From Ettlia oleoabundans (taxonomy: Eukaryota; Chlorophyta; Chlorophyceae; Chlamydomonadales), in NCBI GenBank assembly GCA_019693395.1, contig JAAMXP010001438.1:1-14752 (forward strand): a DNA stretch of 14,752 bases. The letters are read 5' to 3'. A model generated the notes under the pieces. The model did no database searches and had not been told where the DNA came from. It saw nothing but the letters and a program-made list of their open reading frames with translations. Below, in pieces: positions 7,564-14,752 of this stretch (positions are counted from its first letter, which is position 1; every line of letters starts with the position of its first letter). The position numbers were made by a program, and so were the translations under genes.

Positions 7564-10500
7564 ATGGGGGACCGCAGACACCTCGCAATGCGAGCGATGG
7601 TAGTGCTGGCGCTGGTTCATGTCATGACGCCAGCATCTGCAGTGCCGCGCGCTACTGTTCCGGCATCCAGCGCCGCTTTTGCCGCCACAGCACGCGCCAT
7701 GGACAAGCAAGGCCGGCTCACCGTCACTGGCCTTCGTATGGAGGGCGAGAGTGAAGATTTGACCCTGCAGCTGACCCGCTTTGAAATGTGGCGGCCGGAC
7801 GCAAAGGTGGTGTTGCAGGGTGCCCCTGGCACCCCGCCCCGCATGCAAGGCCCTCCCAGCACCGTTTACTTCCGTGGCAATGTGGCAGGCAGCCCCGGCT
7901 CCCCGGTGATGCTTTCTGTGCGCCAGGACGGCAGCGTCAACGGCATGGCCTTCCACCGCAGCGCGGCTTGGGCGCTCGGCAAGCCCCGGGGCGCCCCTGG
8001 GGGGCTGCGCTCCCGCAAATCCCGCCCTAAGGACATGAAGGCACCTCCCTTCCAGTGTGGCAACGACGCCCTGGGCATTCATCAGCACCCCCACCACAAT
8101 CATGACCATGGAAACGCCACCGGGATGCCCGCCGCTGCCAGGAAGCTGCTCCAGGCAAGCGCCAGTGAGCTGCTGCGCCATGTGTGCGGGGCTGTTTTGC
8201 TGCCCTCTGTGAGTCTTCCCTGTTATCACCTGGCCATCATATGTTTGCAACGCATGCAAGTGCGGTGTCATTTTGCTAAATGATTGCCCGCTACCTTTGT
8301 CATTGCACGATGTCATTCATATGCGCCACCATGCTGTTCTAACCAACCGCCTGCAGTCCATTGACGATCAGCACTACGATGTCACCATTGCTTTGGAGAC
8401 TGATGCAGAGTACCTGGCTTTGTTTGGGGGTGACACTGTCAGGGCCACAGAGTATGCTGCAGAGCTGATTGGATGTGAGTCAGGGCTGCTGGTTTGAACA
8501 GCTGTTTTGCCCTACTCACTAGCATCCACGTGTCTGACCCGTGGATGCTTCCCCAGTGATGCCTAGATTGATGGGTTTATCTGCTTGAGCCATATTGGAT
8601 GTCGGCTGTCACAACTCACCTGCCTTTGGACTCAAGTATGCTTCTTTGCTTTCACGGCTGCAGATGCGGATTTGGTTTACTCACGAGAAATCAACACAGA
8701 CATGCTGATAGGTGAGTGGCTCTGTTGGCGTGCACTGTCTGGGCCACTAGCAGCAAGCTGCTGGAGCCAGGGGAGCCTTATGTAAGTTGCCACCTGGTGG
8801 AGTAGTGCTGAATCCTTCCCAATACGAAATGACAGTTCAAAAAGAGCGGCATTGAGGGGCACCTCATCACATTGCCGCTCATCTCCCCCTGCTTCTTTAG
8901 CAAGCAATGGCAGCCATTCTACTCAACGTCTAGCTCCCTTCCTTTACCCCCATCTTGCATTTGTTTGCCATACCTCCGCAGGCTACTTTCGCCTTTGGAC
9001 CGGCGGTCATGGAAGCGACCCCTGGCCCACCACCCGCAAGTCCACCACTGCCCTGACCAACTTCCGAAGGTACTGGAACTCGAACATGCAAGGCGTGGAG
9101 CGAAGCGTGGCCCACATGCTGAGCGGCATGGCGACAGGTGGCGGCGTGGCCTGGCTGGGAGTGCTGTGTGACTACTATTCCAGCCCAGGTGGCAGCTACT
9201 CTTATGGTGAGCCTTTTGCTGCTAGTTTGTACTGGGTGCACCGTCTGATGAAGTAGGCCATGACCTAGCAAGGCAGGATTGCATGCTGCATGCTGCCCAA
9301 CCCCTCTGACAGATAGTACAAGGCAGCTACATGGTTTTCGTAACAGTGGCATGCAAAAGTTCGTTACAAAGTTGATGCAGGCAGCAAATAGATCCACTCA
9401 CATGGTGCATCAGGAAGCTCAGCTTCTTTACTTCGCTTCCTTGCGTTCACAGCAGCCGCTTCCAGCACAGTAGACGTATGTGGTTTGAATTGTTGTTCCC
9501 CCTTGTGTGCAGGCTACTCTGGAGCGCTAGGTGGGGGATTCAACTGGAACGGAGTGCAGGTGCGGGAAGCGAGTGCGCACCAATCTGGAATGTCCTGCGT
9601 TTGCGCTGCCTTTTGCCTTTTTTGGGCAGACAAGCAGGTGTTTGCTGATGTAATGATGCATACCTCCTCCATGTGCAATTTTCACAACTTGCTGGTCCTA
9701 TGAGCATTCGCAATGGCCGAATCCCTGCCCCCTGGTCCAAGCCCCAACGCTTCTGACCTTCCTATCTGCCTGTCACCCTGCAGGGCAGCAACCCTGCAGC
9801 TGTGGTGTGGGACGTGATGGTGGTGCTGCACGAGATAGGCCACAACTTTGACTCGGTGAGCCGGCAGGCAGCGAAGCCCATCACCTGCCTCACCCTGCGT
9901 GCTGTGCTGTCTGTCTTTCCCGCTGTGACTCCCGGTGCGGAGTTGAGCCTCGGAGCTCCCGCACGGGGCTCAAAAGTGCGGAGCTCTTGAGCACTTTTGA
10001 GCCCCAGCTGTGGTGCAATTGCTGGTACTTGACTCTGCCCATGCACTCTGCGGAAGTTGAGCCTGCCTCTAGTCTGTGCCCTGCTTGCTGCCAGCACAGT
10101 GCATGTGAGGGTCCCCACATCTGCACAATGCGCAAGGCAGGTAAACTTCCGCCCCAGTGTAAAGGGACGGTGTCTTGCAAACTCCGTGACACCCGGACTA
10201 CTTGCAGTTTAGTACTGGCATGCCAGCTTGTTGTTGTAATATAACCTTGGCGCTGTGCACGCTGCCCACATGGCAAACATCCGCGTTTACGCCACTTGCA
10301 GCCCCACACACAAGACTTCTGCGGCATGTATGGCAACCCTGACCCAGTGGATAGGTGCTACCAGGGCTGCCAGAGCTCGACCCGTCAGTCGCCCACCTGC
10401 AATGGGCCCCTGGTTCACTTCAACGGCGGCACCGGCACCATCATGAGCTACTGCCACCTGCTGGATGGAGGCTTTGGCAACACGGTGAGTTGAGGCATGC

Positions 10501-10983
10501 TAGTAGTGAAAGCTCTGGCTGCTGTGCTGGCTAGTTGGTCACATGAACAATGCACGTTGCTACCAAGATTGAGCCGTGAGGATGGCCTGCATGGTTGGTC
10601 GGCTGGCTGCTTGTAACCCTGTGCAGGCCATGACATTCGGGGAGGGCCACAACTGCGGCAACGAGCCTGCGCGAGTAGCAAGGGTCATGAGGGCGCACGT
10701 GGAGCAGCGTGCACAGGCCTATCCACAATGCTTTGTTGGCAACTGGCCCCCGGCACCAGCACCAGAGACCCCTGCCCCACCGTCACCACCCCCTCCCGAG
10801 CCCTTGCCGCCATCCCCGCCAAGCCCCCTACCACCCCCGCCTGCTCCTGAGCCACCGCCGTCGCCTCCCTCCCCCAGCCCACCTCCTCCATCGCCAACGG
10901 AGCAGTGCCGAGCCAAAGGATTCCCGTGCGGGGATAACTCACAGTGCTGCTCGGGTAGATGCGCTGGCTGGAAGTGCAAGTGA
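7564..10983 (+). CDS. Secreted M12B/reprolysin-like metzincin protease with Pro-rich linker and knottin-like tail (copy 1)
   Basis: Eight exons (7564-8154, 8357-8474, 8664-8711, 8982-9206, 9513-9559, 9784-9855, 10302-10484, 10627-10983) give 546 residues. All introns are GT-AG except the first, which is GC-AG. A signal peptide (1-26, cleavage ASA|VPRA) is followed by a prodomain with a QCGND motif at Cys165, resembling the cysteine switch that masks zinc in metzincins. A His-rich stretch (173-182) comes next. The catalytic domain opens near YDVTIALETDAEYL. It holds HEIGHNFDSPH, with zinc ligands His359, His363 and His369 and catalytic Glu360, and a Met-turn GTIMSYCH (Met415). A Pro/Ser/Glu-rich segment (469-518) then leads to six cysteines in knottin spacing (522-545). 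It is probably an extracellular or cell-wall endopeptidase; the substrate is unknown. It is not the M11 gametolysin type by motif. The closest pattern I recall is in bacterial reprolysin-like enzymes. Confidence 0.85.
8056..8109 (+). other. Cysteine-switch-like motif and His-rich stretch, protease copy 1
   Basis: Cys165 (codon 8056-8058) lies in PPFQCGND. The segment at 173-182 has six His in ten residues (HQHPHHNHDH). In matrix metalloproteases the prodomain motif PRCGxPD places a Cys on the zinc. Here the short CGND core is conserved in both copies. The His cluster may bind metal. The role is inferred from motif similarity and position before the catalytic domain. Confidence 0.5.
8155..8356 (+). 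other. Intron 1 of protease copy 1 with non-canonical GC donor
   Basis: The exon ends CTCCAG and the intron begins GCAAGC, ending CTGCAG at 8356. The GT at 8164-8165 (CCA|GTGAGC) would add 10 bases, shift frame and meet TGA at once in exon 2. The paralogue uses CTCCAA|GTGAGC at exactly the corresponding codon, and exon 1 is 591 bases in both. GC-AG introns are a known minor class, and CAG|GCAAG is their usual consensus. Confidence 0.75.
8521..8549. repeat. 10-bp perfect inverted repeat in intron 2 of protease copy 1
   Basis: AGCATCCACG (8521-8530) pairs with CGTGGATGCT (8540-8549) across a 9-base loop. It lies within the intron at 8475-8663 and has no counterpart in the matching intron of copy 2. 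Confidence 0.85.
9965..10005. repeat. 15-bp perfect inverted repeat in intron 6 of protease copy 1
   Basis: The left arm GGGGCTCAAAAGTGC (9965-9979) and right arm GCACTTTTGAGCCCC (9991-10005) match exactly around an 11-base loop containing GAGCTC. Just upstream, GTGCGGAG (about 9935-9942) and CTCCCGCAC (9957-9965) form a second, slightly imperfect pair. This is in the longest intron of the gene (9856-10301), which splits the zinc-binding motif. A small foldback or MITE-type insertion would explain it. Confidence 0.85.
10747..10977 (+). other. Pro-rich linker plus six-cysteine knottin-like module of protease copy 1
   Basis: Residues 469-518 are mostly Pro with Ser, Ala and Glu (PPSPPPP-type runs), like hydroxyproline-rich algal wall proteins. 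The last 25 residues have cysteines spaced C-6-C-5-CC-3-C-4-C. This fits the inhibitor cystine knot pattern, a fold found in plant inhibitors, antimicrobial peptides, venom peptides and small binding domains. Here it terminates an enzyme and more likely targets or protects it. Disulfide pairing is inferred from spacing only. Confidence 0.6.
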
Positions 10984-11823
10984 CTAGCCGGACCTGCGCA
11001 AGTGACATACGGCAGGGGTCAATGTAGATCCACCCTTGGAAGCCTTCATTTATGGCTTGTCGATATCATTTCGCGATTGGCTTGCTCCGCCGCATGGCGA
11101 CTTGGCATTAATTGGGATAAACTGGCTGGCAGAAAGGGGCAGTGGCGGTAGCCGAAGCCGCCCTCACCCTCCCATCGTCCACCCATCCCACCCCCCTTCC
11201 CTGTGCCACTGCATAACAAGTGCTTAAACGTGGAACTGGACCTTTTTCGAGTGCTGTCCCCAAGCCACAGCAATATTTTTTAATGCACCTGCTCAAGGCA
11301 AACCGATCCTGCTGGAGAACTTAGCAGGCGTCCATCCATTCCCTTGTGTCACACAATATATCTCTTGTTTCAGGTCCCGCTTTCTCCAAATTACTCCTCA
11401 TTGTTGTCCAACCTCCTTGTTCCACTGCTGCTCTGTAGTAGGTGACAGGTTTTTTAGTTGCAATCACCAAATTCCTTTGAGCTTCTGTGCTTCTGACAGT
11501 TGCAGCTGCCTGCGTCATGCATGAAATGCTTGGACCTGCAACAGTTCCTGGCAGTTGAGATTTGATATAATTTTGTCAACCCTCCATTGCACTCCGTGGG
11601 GAAAGGGCTCCAGCGTTCCAAGCGCATGCGAGGATCATCCTGTTTTTGGAGGTGCGTTCCTGCAGCGGGTTGGTGCCATCACCAACCTCCGACGACCCGC
11701 ACAGGCATGATGCCACCACTGGAAATTCTTAGCAAACTAGCAAAGATGCTCAGCAATGTGCAACTCAAAAAGCTTACTCGGTGCATGCTACAACACACTC
11801 GGTGAACTGCAGTCCGCTTGTGA

Positions 11824-11852
11824 GCGCCAGCCTGGCAGTTGTCAGCTGGCGC
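11824..11852. repeat. 8-bp perfect inverted repeat
   Basis: GCGCCAGC (11824-11831) pairs with GCTGGCGC (11845-11852) around 13 bases. It is intergenic between the protease copies. With arms this short it may be chance. Confidence 0.5.
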
Positions 11853-11925
11853 CAGTCCAGGGATGCATGCAGGGGCGCTTATCGCCAGTGAACCTTGAGC
11901 GGCGAATATTGGATTGTGATCATGT

Positions 11926-12345
11926 ATGATACTTCAAAGAACTCGCTTGCAGGAGTTGCCCCTACCCCCGACAACGACACATTGCGGGCAGCGCTGCCAA
12001 GCACTCGCGAGCGTCGATCTTGCAAAGCTGCCACAAGTGCAGCCGGGCCCAGCATCTCCCTTGCAGATTATTTGGGGCAACCACCCTCAGCTGTGCCAAT
12101 CAAACACATACCAGGGAAAGCTGGGCGTGACTATGCCACAATCTGCTGACTCAAACCTGAACCAAACCGCACTCCTTCTTCCAGCGTGCCTTCCTCTGAC
12201 CCTTGACTTAGTTGAAAAGAGCTTGAATCATGTCATCGGTGTTTCTCGGTGCTCCTCTCGTACAGCAGCCTGTGCTGAGCTCAAGACTTTTGATCACGGT
12301 ACAGTTGTGGCACCAAGCTGCCACGGCCACTGCCACTGGAAGTGA
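11926..12345 (+). CDS. Weak candidate ORF, 139 codons, no recognised domain
   Basis: An ATG-initiated frame runs to TGA and holds eight Cys, with the end reading CAELKTFDHGTVVAPSCHGH. A second frame over 11895-12149 also looks protein-like (AVPIKHIPGKAGRDYATIC). The two cannot both be right without splicing. This may be a small unrecognised gene, exon remnants of a decayed one, or non-coding. Its codon use is less GC-biased than the protease exons. I report it only so that it can be checked. Confidence 0.2.
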   Translation: MILQRTRLQELPLPPTTTHCGQRCQALASVDLAKLPQVQPGPASPLQIIWGNHPQLCQSNTYQGKLGVTMPQSADSNLNQTALLLPACLPLTLDLVEKSLNHVIGVSRCSSRTAACAELKTFDHGTVVAPSCHGHCHWK

Positions 12346-12903
12346 ATGCCAGTCTCATGCACCCTGGACGTGCCTGGTGTGTTGTTCTGGCCTGTTATCC
12401 ACATTGTTGACAAAGTCTACACTACAAAGTTGTCAAAATGAAGGTACAGCGCGCAGCAATGAAAGCCTGCCCCCGTGTGTCAGAAGACAAGCACTGAACG
12501 CAGTTGGCGCCGGCAGCGGCGGCAGCAGGAGCGCGCAGAGGGGCGGAACCCTTTAGTCCCATGGATGCGCCGCAGCCTGGCACTGATGTAGCGACGATAT
12601 GTCGTTCCCACAGGAGGCCCTTCTGAGATTGGCTGGCCCAACTATGTATGATCTTAAGCGGTGGCTTGCTGGGTCAGGGGCCCGGAGCCGGAGAAGAAGC
12701 CGCCACTTTGCCCGGACGCATTCCTCGCCTGGTTTGTGCTCAAACTCTGCATGCTGGCTCGTTGACGGCTGTGTCTTATCCAACGCTGTGGTGCTGTCTA
12801 CTGCGCTCGTGCAGTCTTGCCACCCCGGGCGCCTGTTCGAGGATCAAACCTCAGCCTGAATCCCCAGACCTCTGTTAACGCCGCCCACACTGGACCTGTT
12901 GCG

Positions 12904-14088
12904 ATGAGGAACGCCAGGAGGTTCGTGCTGGCAACGCTTGCCTTGATGGCAGTAGCTGCGCCGGCGGCAGCAGTGCCACGGGCCACTGTGCCAGCCTCAA
13001 GCACCGCGTTCGCTGCTACCGCGCGCGCCATAGACAAGGCAGGCCGGTTGACGATAACAGGGTTCCGGCTGCACGGCGAAGACCAGGAATCAACCCTGCA
13101 CCTGACCCGCTTTGAAGTGTGGCGGCCAGACGCCAAGGTGGTGCTGCAGGGTCGCCCTGGCACCCCGCCCCGCGTGCAAGGCCCTCCCAGCACCGTTTAC
13201 TTCCGTGGCAACGTGGCTGGCAGCCCGGCATCTTCAGTGATGCTGTCTGTGCGCAAGGATGGCAGCGTGGGCGGCATGGCCTTTCACCGCAGCGCTTCAT
13301 GGGCGCTTGGCAAGCCCTCCTCCACTGGGGGCCTGCGCTCCCGCAAATCCCGCCCAGAAGAGATGACGCAGCCCCCCTTTCGGTGTGGGAACGATGAGCA
13401 CGGCATCCACAATCATGCTGAGGGGGACCACCATCACAGCCATGACCATGATCATGATGTGGAGCTGCCCCCTGCAGTTCGGAAGCTGCTCCAAGTGAGC
13501 GCAGCCACTATGCCGCCACACGCCCCTTACCCCCTCAGTTGCAAGTGTTGCTGGCTTGCAGTGCCACTCTCATGCGCTGCATGCTACGCTGCATGCATTC
13601 CACCACCTCTTGCAAGGCCCCCCCTGGCTTCCGCCCACCCACCCCATTCGCTGCTTCCTTCCCTTCTATGCCGCTCCCCCCTCCCTGCCGCCAATCAAGT
13701 GCCTTTGCTGCCTTGCAAGGCTGGCTCGCAGCTTATTCTGATAGTGTTGCGTATGTCTGTGTGTTTGATTGCCGGTGTTGCCATCCCTGCCTGCAGTCTA
13801 TCGATGACAGCCAATATGACGCCACCATTGCCCTGGAGACCGATGCCGAGTATCTGGCCAAGTTTTCGGGCAACACAGACGCTGCAATCGACTATGCGGG
13901 GGATCTGATCGGATGTGCGCAGGGCTGATAAAAGCTGCAACTATGGTGCTGAGTTGCTATCCGCTGCAATCCGCCTATAAGTGTGCTGCCGCAAGCAGCT
14001 GCTCACAGCCGCTGCCAGCCTCTCTGACGCTTCCTGCATGTTCCGCGATTCAGCCAGAACTGGCCCTTACCACTGCAACACCGCACTG

Positions 14089-14143
<55 letters not shown>

Positions 14144-14628
14144 AGAGTGGCGTCTCTACTCTCCCCTGGCCGCAGATGCGGATGTGGTCTACTCACGAGA
14201 AATCAACACAGACATGCTTATAGGTGCGCAACTATCACAACGCAGCTTTGCCACTGTGCAGAGTTGCCTGCTTGAGGCAGTGCAAAGGCAGTGTAATACA
14301 GTGGTGCATGCCGGCTTGTCAGACTCGCTTCAATGCCGCCAACCCCGCCGTGCCGCAAATGCCATGGTCACCCAACCCTGGTGCCTAAATGATGGACTTG
14401 CAGGCTACCTGCGCATTTGGACTGGTGGCGCCGCTAGTGACCCCTGGACATCAACCACAGACTCCCTCACCGCCCTCAACAACTTCCGCAACTACTGGAA
14501 CGCCAACATGCAGACCACAGAGCGCACGGTGGCGCACATGCTGAGTGGCATGTCCACTGGCGGCGGCGTGGCCTGGCTGGGAGTGCTGTGCGGCTGGTAC
14601 AGCAGCCCAGGTGGCAGCTACTCCTACG
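12904..14628 (+). CDS. Secreted M12B/reprolysin-like protease, tandem paralogue (copy 2), 3' end off window
   Basis: Four exons are visible: 12904-13494, 13797-13914, 14176-14223 and 14404-14628. They have the same lengths (591, 118, 48, 225 bases) and phases as exons 1-4 of copy 1. The signal peptide is residues 1-23 (ending APAAA|VPRA). The prodomain carries FRCGND at Cys161, closer to the matrix-metalloprotease switch (RCG) than copy 1 (QCG). The His/Asp-rich stretch (166-184) is longer than in copy 1. The opening of the catalytic domain (YDATIALETDAEYL) is present, and exons 3 and 4 closely match copy 1 (YSREINTDMLIG, GGGVAWLGVLC). The active-site exon, Met-turn and any tail lie past the right edge, so catalytic competence cannot be judged. 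Intron 1 here has an ordinary GTGAGC donor. It arose by tandem duplication; the diverged introns argue against a very recent event. Confidence 0.85.
13384..13455 (+). other. Cysteine-switch-like motif and His/Asp-rich stretch, protease copy 2
   Basis: Cys161 (codon 13384-13386) lies in PPFRCGND. Residues 166-184 contain nine or more His alternating with Asp near the end (HHHSHDHDHD). The Cys-Gly-Asn-Asp core is shared with copy 1 while the His tract has changed in length and order. This fits a constrained switch and a loosely constrained metal-binding or linker segment. Confidence 0.5.
14091..14142. repeat. (GCCT)13 tetranucleotide microsatellite
   Basis: Thirteen uninterrupted GCCT units lie in intron 2 of protease copy 2 (13915-14175), ending about 33 bases before the acceptor. 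The repeat forms a pyrimidine-rich stretch that could vary in length between strains. Copy 1 has no such repeat in the matching intron. Confidence 0.95.
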
Positions 14629-14679
14629 GTGAGCTTTTTGCAAGGTTGTTGTGAGTGCGGGTGGTATACAAGAGCCACA

Positions 14680-14726
14680 GCCAAAGGCCTGGGTGTAGCC
14701 AGCAGCACTTGCTACAGGCCTTTGGC
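14680..14726. repeat. 12-bp perfect inverted repeat in intron 4 of protease copy 2
   Basis: GCCAAAGGCCTG (14680-14691) pairs with CAGGCCTTTGGC (14715-14726) across 23 bases. It lies in the intron that begins at 14629 and runs past the window end. Copy 1's matching intron (9207-9512) shows no such pair. Confidence 0.85.
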
Positions 14727-14752
14727 AGGCGGGGTGGTGGTGTGTGGGTGGG

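Larger units (their letters stand above)
10984..12903. other. Intergenic region between the two protease copies
   Basis: About 1.9 kb lie between the TGA of copy 1 and the ATG of copy 2. It includes the 3' UTR of copy 1 (no TGTAA seen on the plus strand) and the promoter of copy 2. Several open frames exist, the best at 11926-12345, but none shows a recognisable domain. An 8-bp inverted repeat lies at 11824-11852. The first 600 bases are AT-richer than the coding regions. No tRNA, rRNA or transposase is recognisable. Confidence 0.55.

Noticed and set aside
8155..8166. GT donor at 8164 as the end of protease exon 1
   Set aside because: It would put exon 2 out of frame and give an immediate TGA. 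The paralogue's boundary aligns with the GC donor instead.
7414..8316. 300-codon minus-strand open frame opposite protease exon 1
   Set aside because: It is the antisense shadow of a GC-rich exon. The plus strand has the signal peptide, the paralogue and conserved splice sites.
10719..10979. Minus-strand Gly-rich open frame
   Set aside because: It is the antisense of the Pro-rich linker in exon 8 of protease copy 1. The plus strand is coding by homology and splicing.
10984..11500. TGTAA polyadenylation signal after protease copy 1
   Set aside because: I scanned for it and found none on the plus strand here or just after the CGL160-like gene, so no signal is annotated.
11321..11518. Minus-strand 65-codon frame with protein-like content (TKKPVTYYRAAVEQ)
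   Set aside because: It is short and AT-rich in codon use unlike its neighbours, with no recognised domain or nearby splice partner. It is probably chance in an AT-richer spacer.
12404..12436. Small inverted repeat TTGACAA / TTGTCAA
   Set aside because: The arms are only 7 bp in an AT-rich stretch, so it is within chance expectation.
1..14752. CRISPR arrays, tRNA or rRNA genes, transposases, phage or plasmid functions
   Set aside because: No regularly spaced repeats, no cloverleaf or rRNA-like sequence and no transposase or integrase motif was seen. The intron-rich genes point to a nuclear eukaryotic genome.

Overview
This window looks like nuclear DNA of a green alga (Chlorophyta, perhaps Chlorophyceae; the genus cannot be told). 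The evidence is intron-dense genes with GT-AG junctions and exons of 48 to more than 1,000 bases, GC-rich coding sequence with long Ala/Gln/Ser/Pro tracts, a putative plastid transit peptide, an extensin-like Pro/Ser segment on a secreted protein, and many GCA/GCT triplet runs. All gene models below were spliced by eye and by reading-frame continuity, without transcript data.

Layout, left to right. (1) Minus strand, 222-1853: most of a METTL4-type MT-A70 adenine N6-methyltransferase, whose 3' exons lie beyond the left edge. (2) Minus strand, 2258 to about 4310, possibly to about 4600: an unrecognised gene with two well-supported introns at its 3' end, a long low-complexity exon, and an N-terminal part broken by three apparent one-base frame shifts. 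(3) A head-to-head intergenic region, about 4617-4964. (4) Plus strand, 4965-6761: a four-exon plastid membrane protein resembling CGL160/ATP synthase protein I assembly factors. (5) Intergenic 6762-7563, with a TATA-like site and a hairpin. (6) Plus strand, 7564-10983: a complete eight-exon secreted metzincin protease (M12B/reprolysin-like) of 546 residues. It has a signal peptide, a cysteine-switch-like prodomain, a His-rich segment, an HExxH site, a Met-turn, a Pro-rich linker and a six-cysteine knottin-like tail. (7) Intergenic 10984-12903, with only weak coding candidates. (8) Plus strand, 12904-14628 and on past the right edge: a tandem paralogue of the protease with the same exon lengths and phases in the four exons visible.

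The most notable part is the protease pair. The exons have kept exactly the same lengths while the introns have diverged. One intron of the first copy has switched to a GC donor. The catalytic zinc motif is split by the longest intron, which carries a perfect 15-bp inverted repeat. The full copy ends in a cystine-knot-like module on a wall-protein-type linker. The METTL4-like and CGL160-like genes are ordinary housekeeping functions with no evident link to the proteases.
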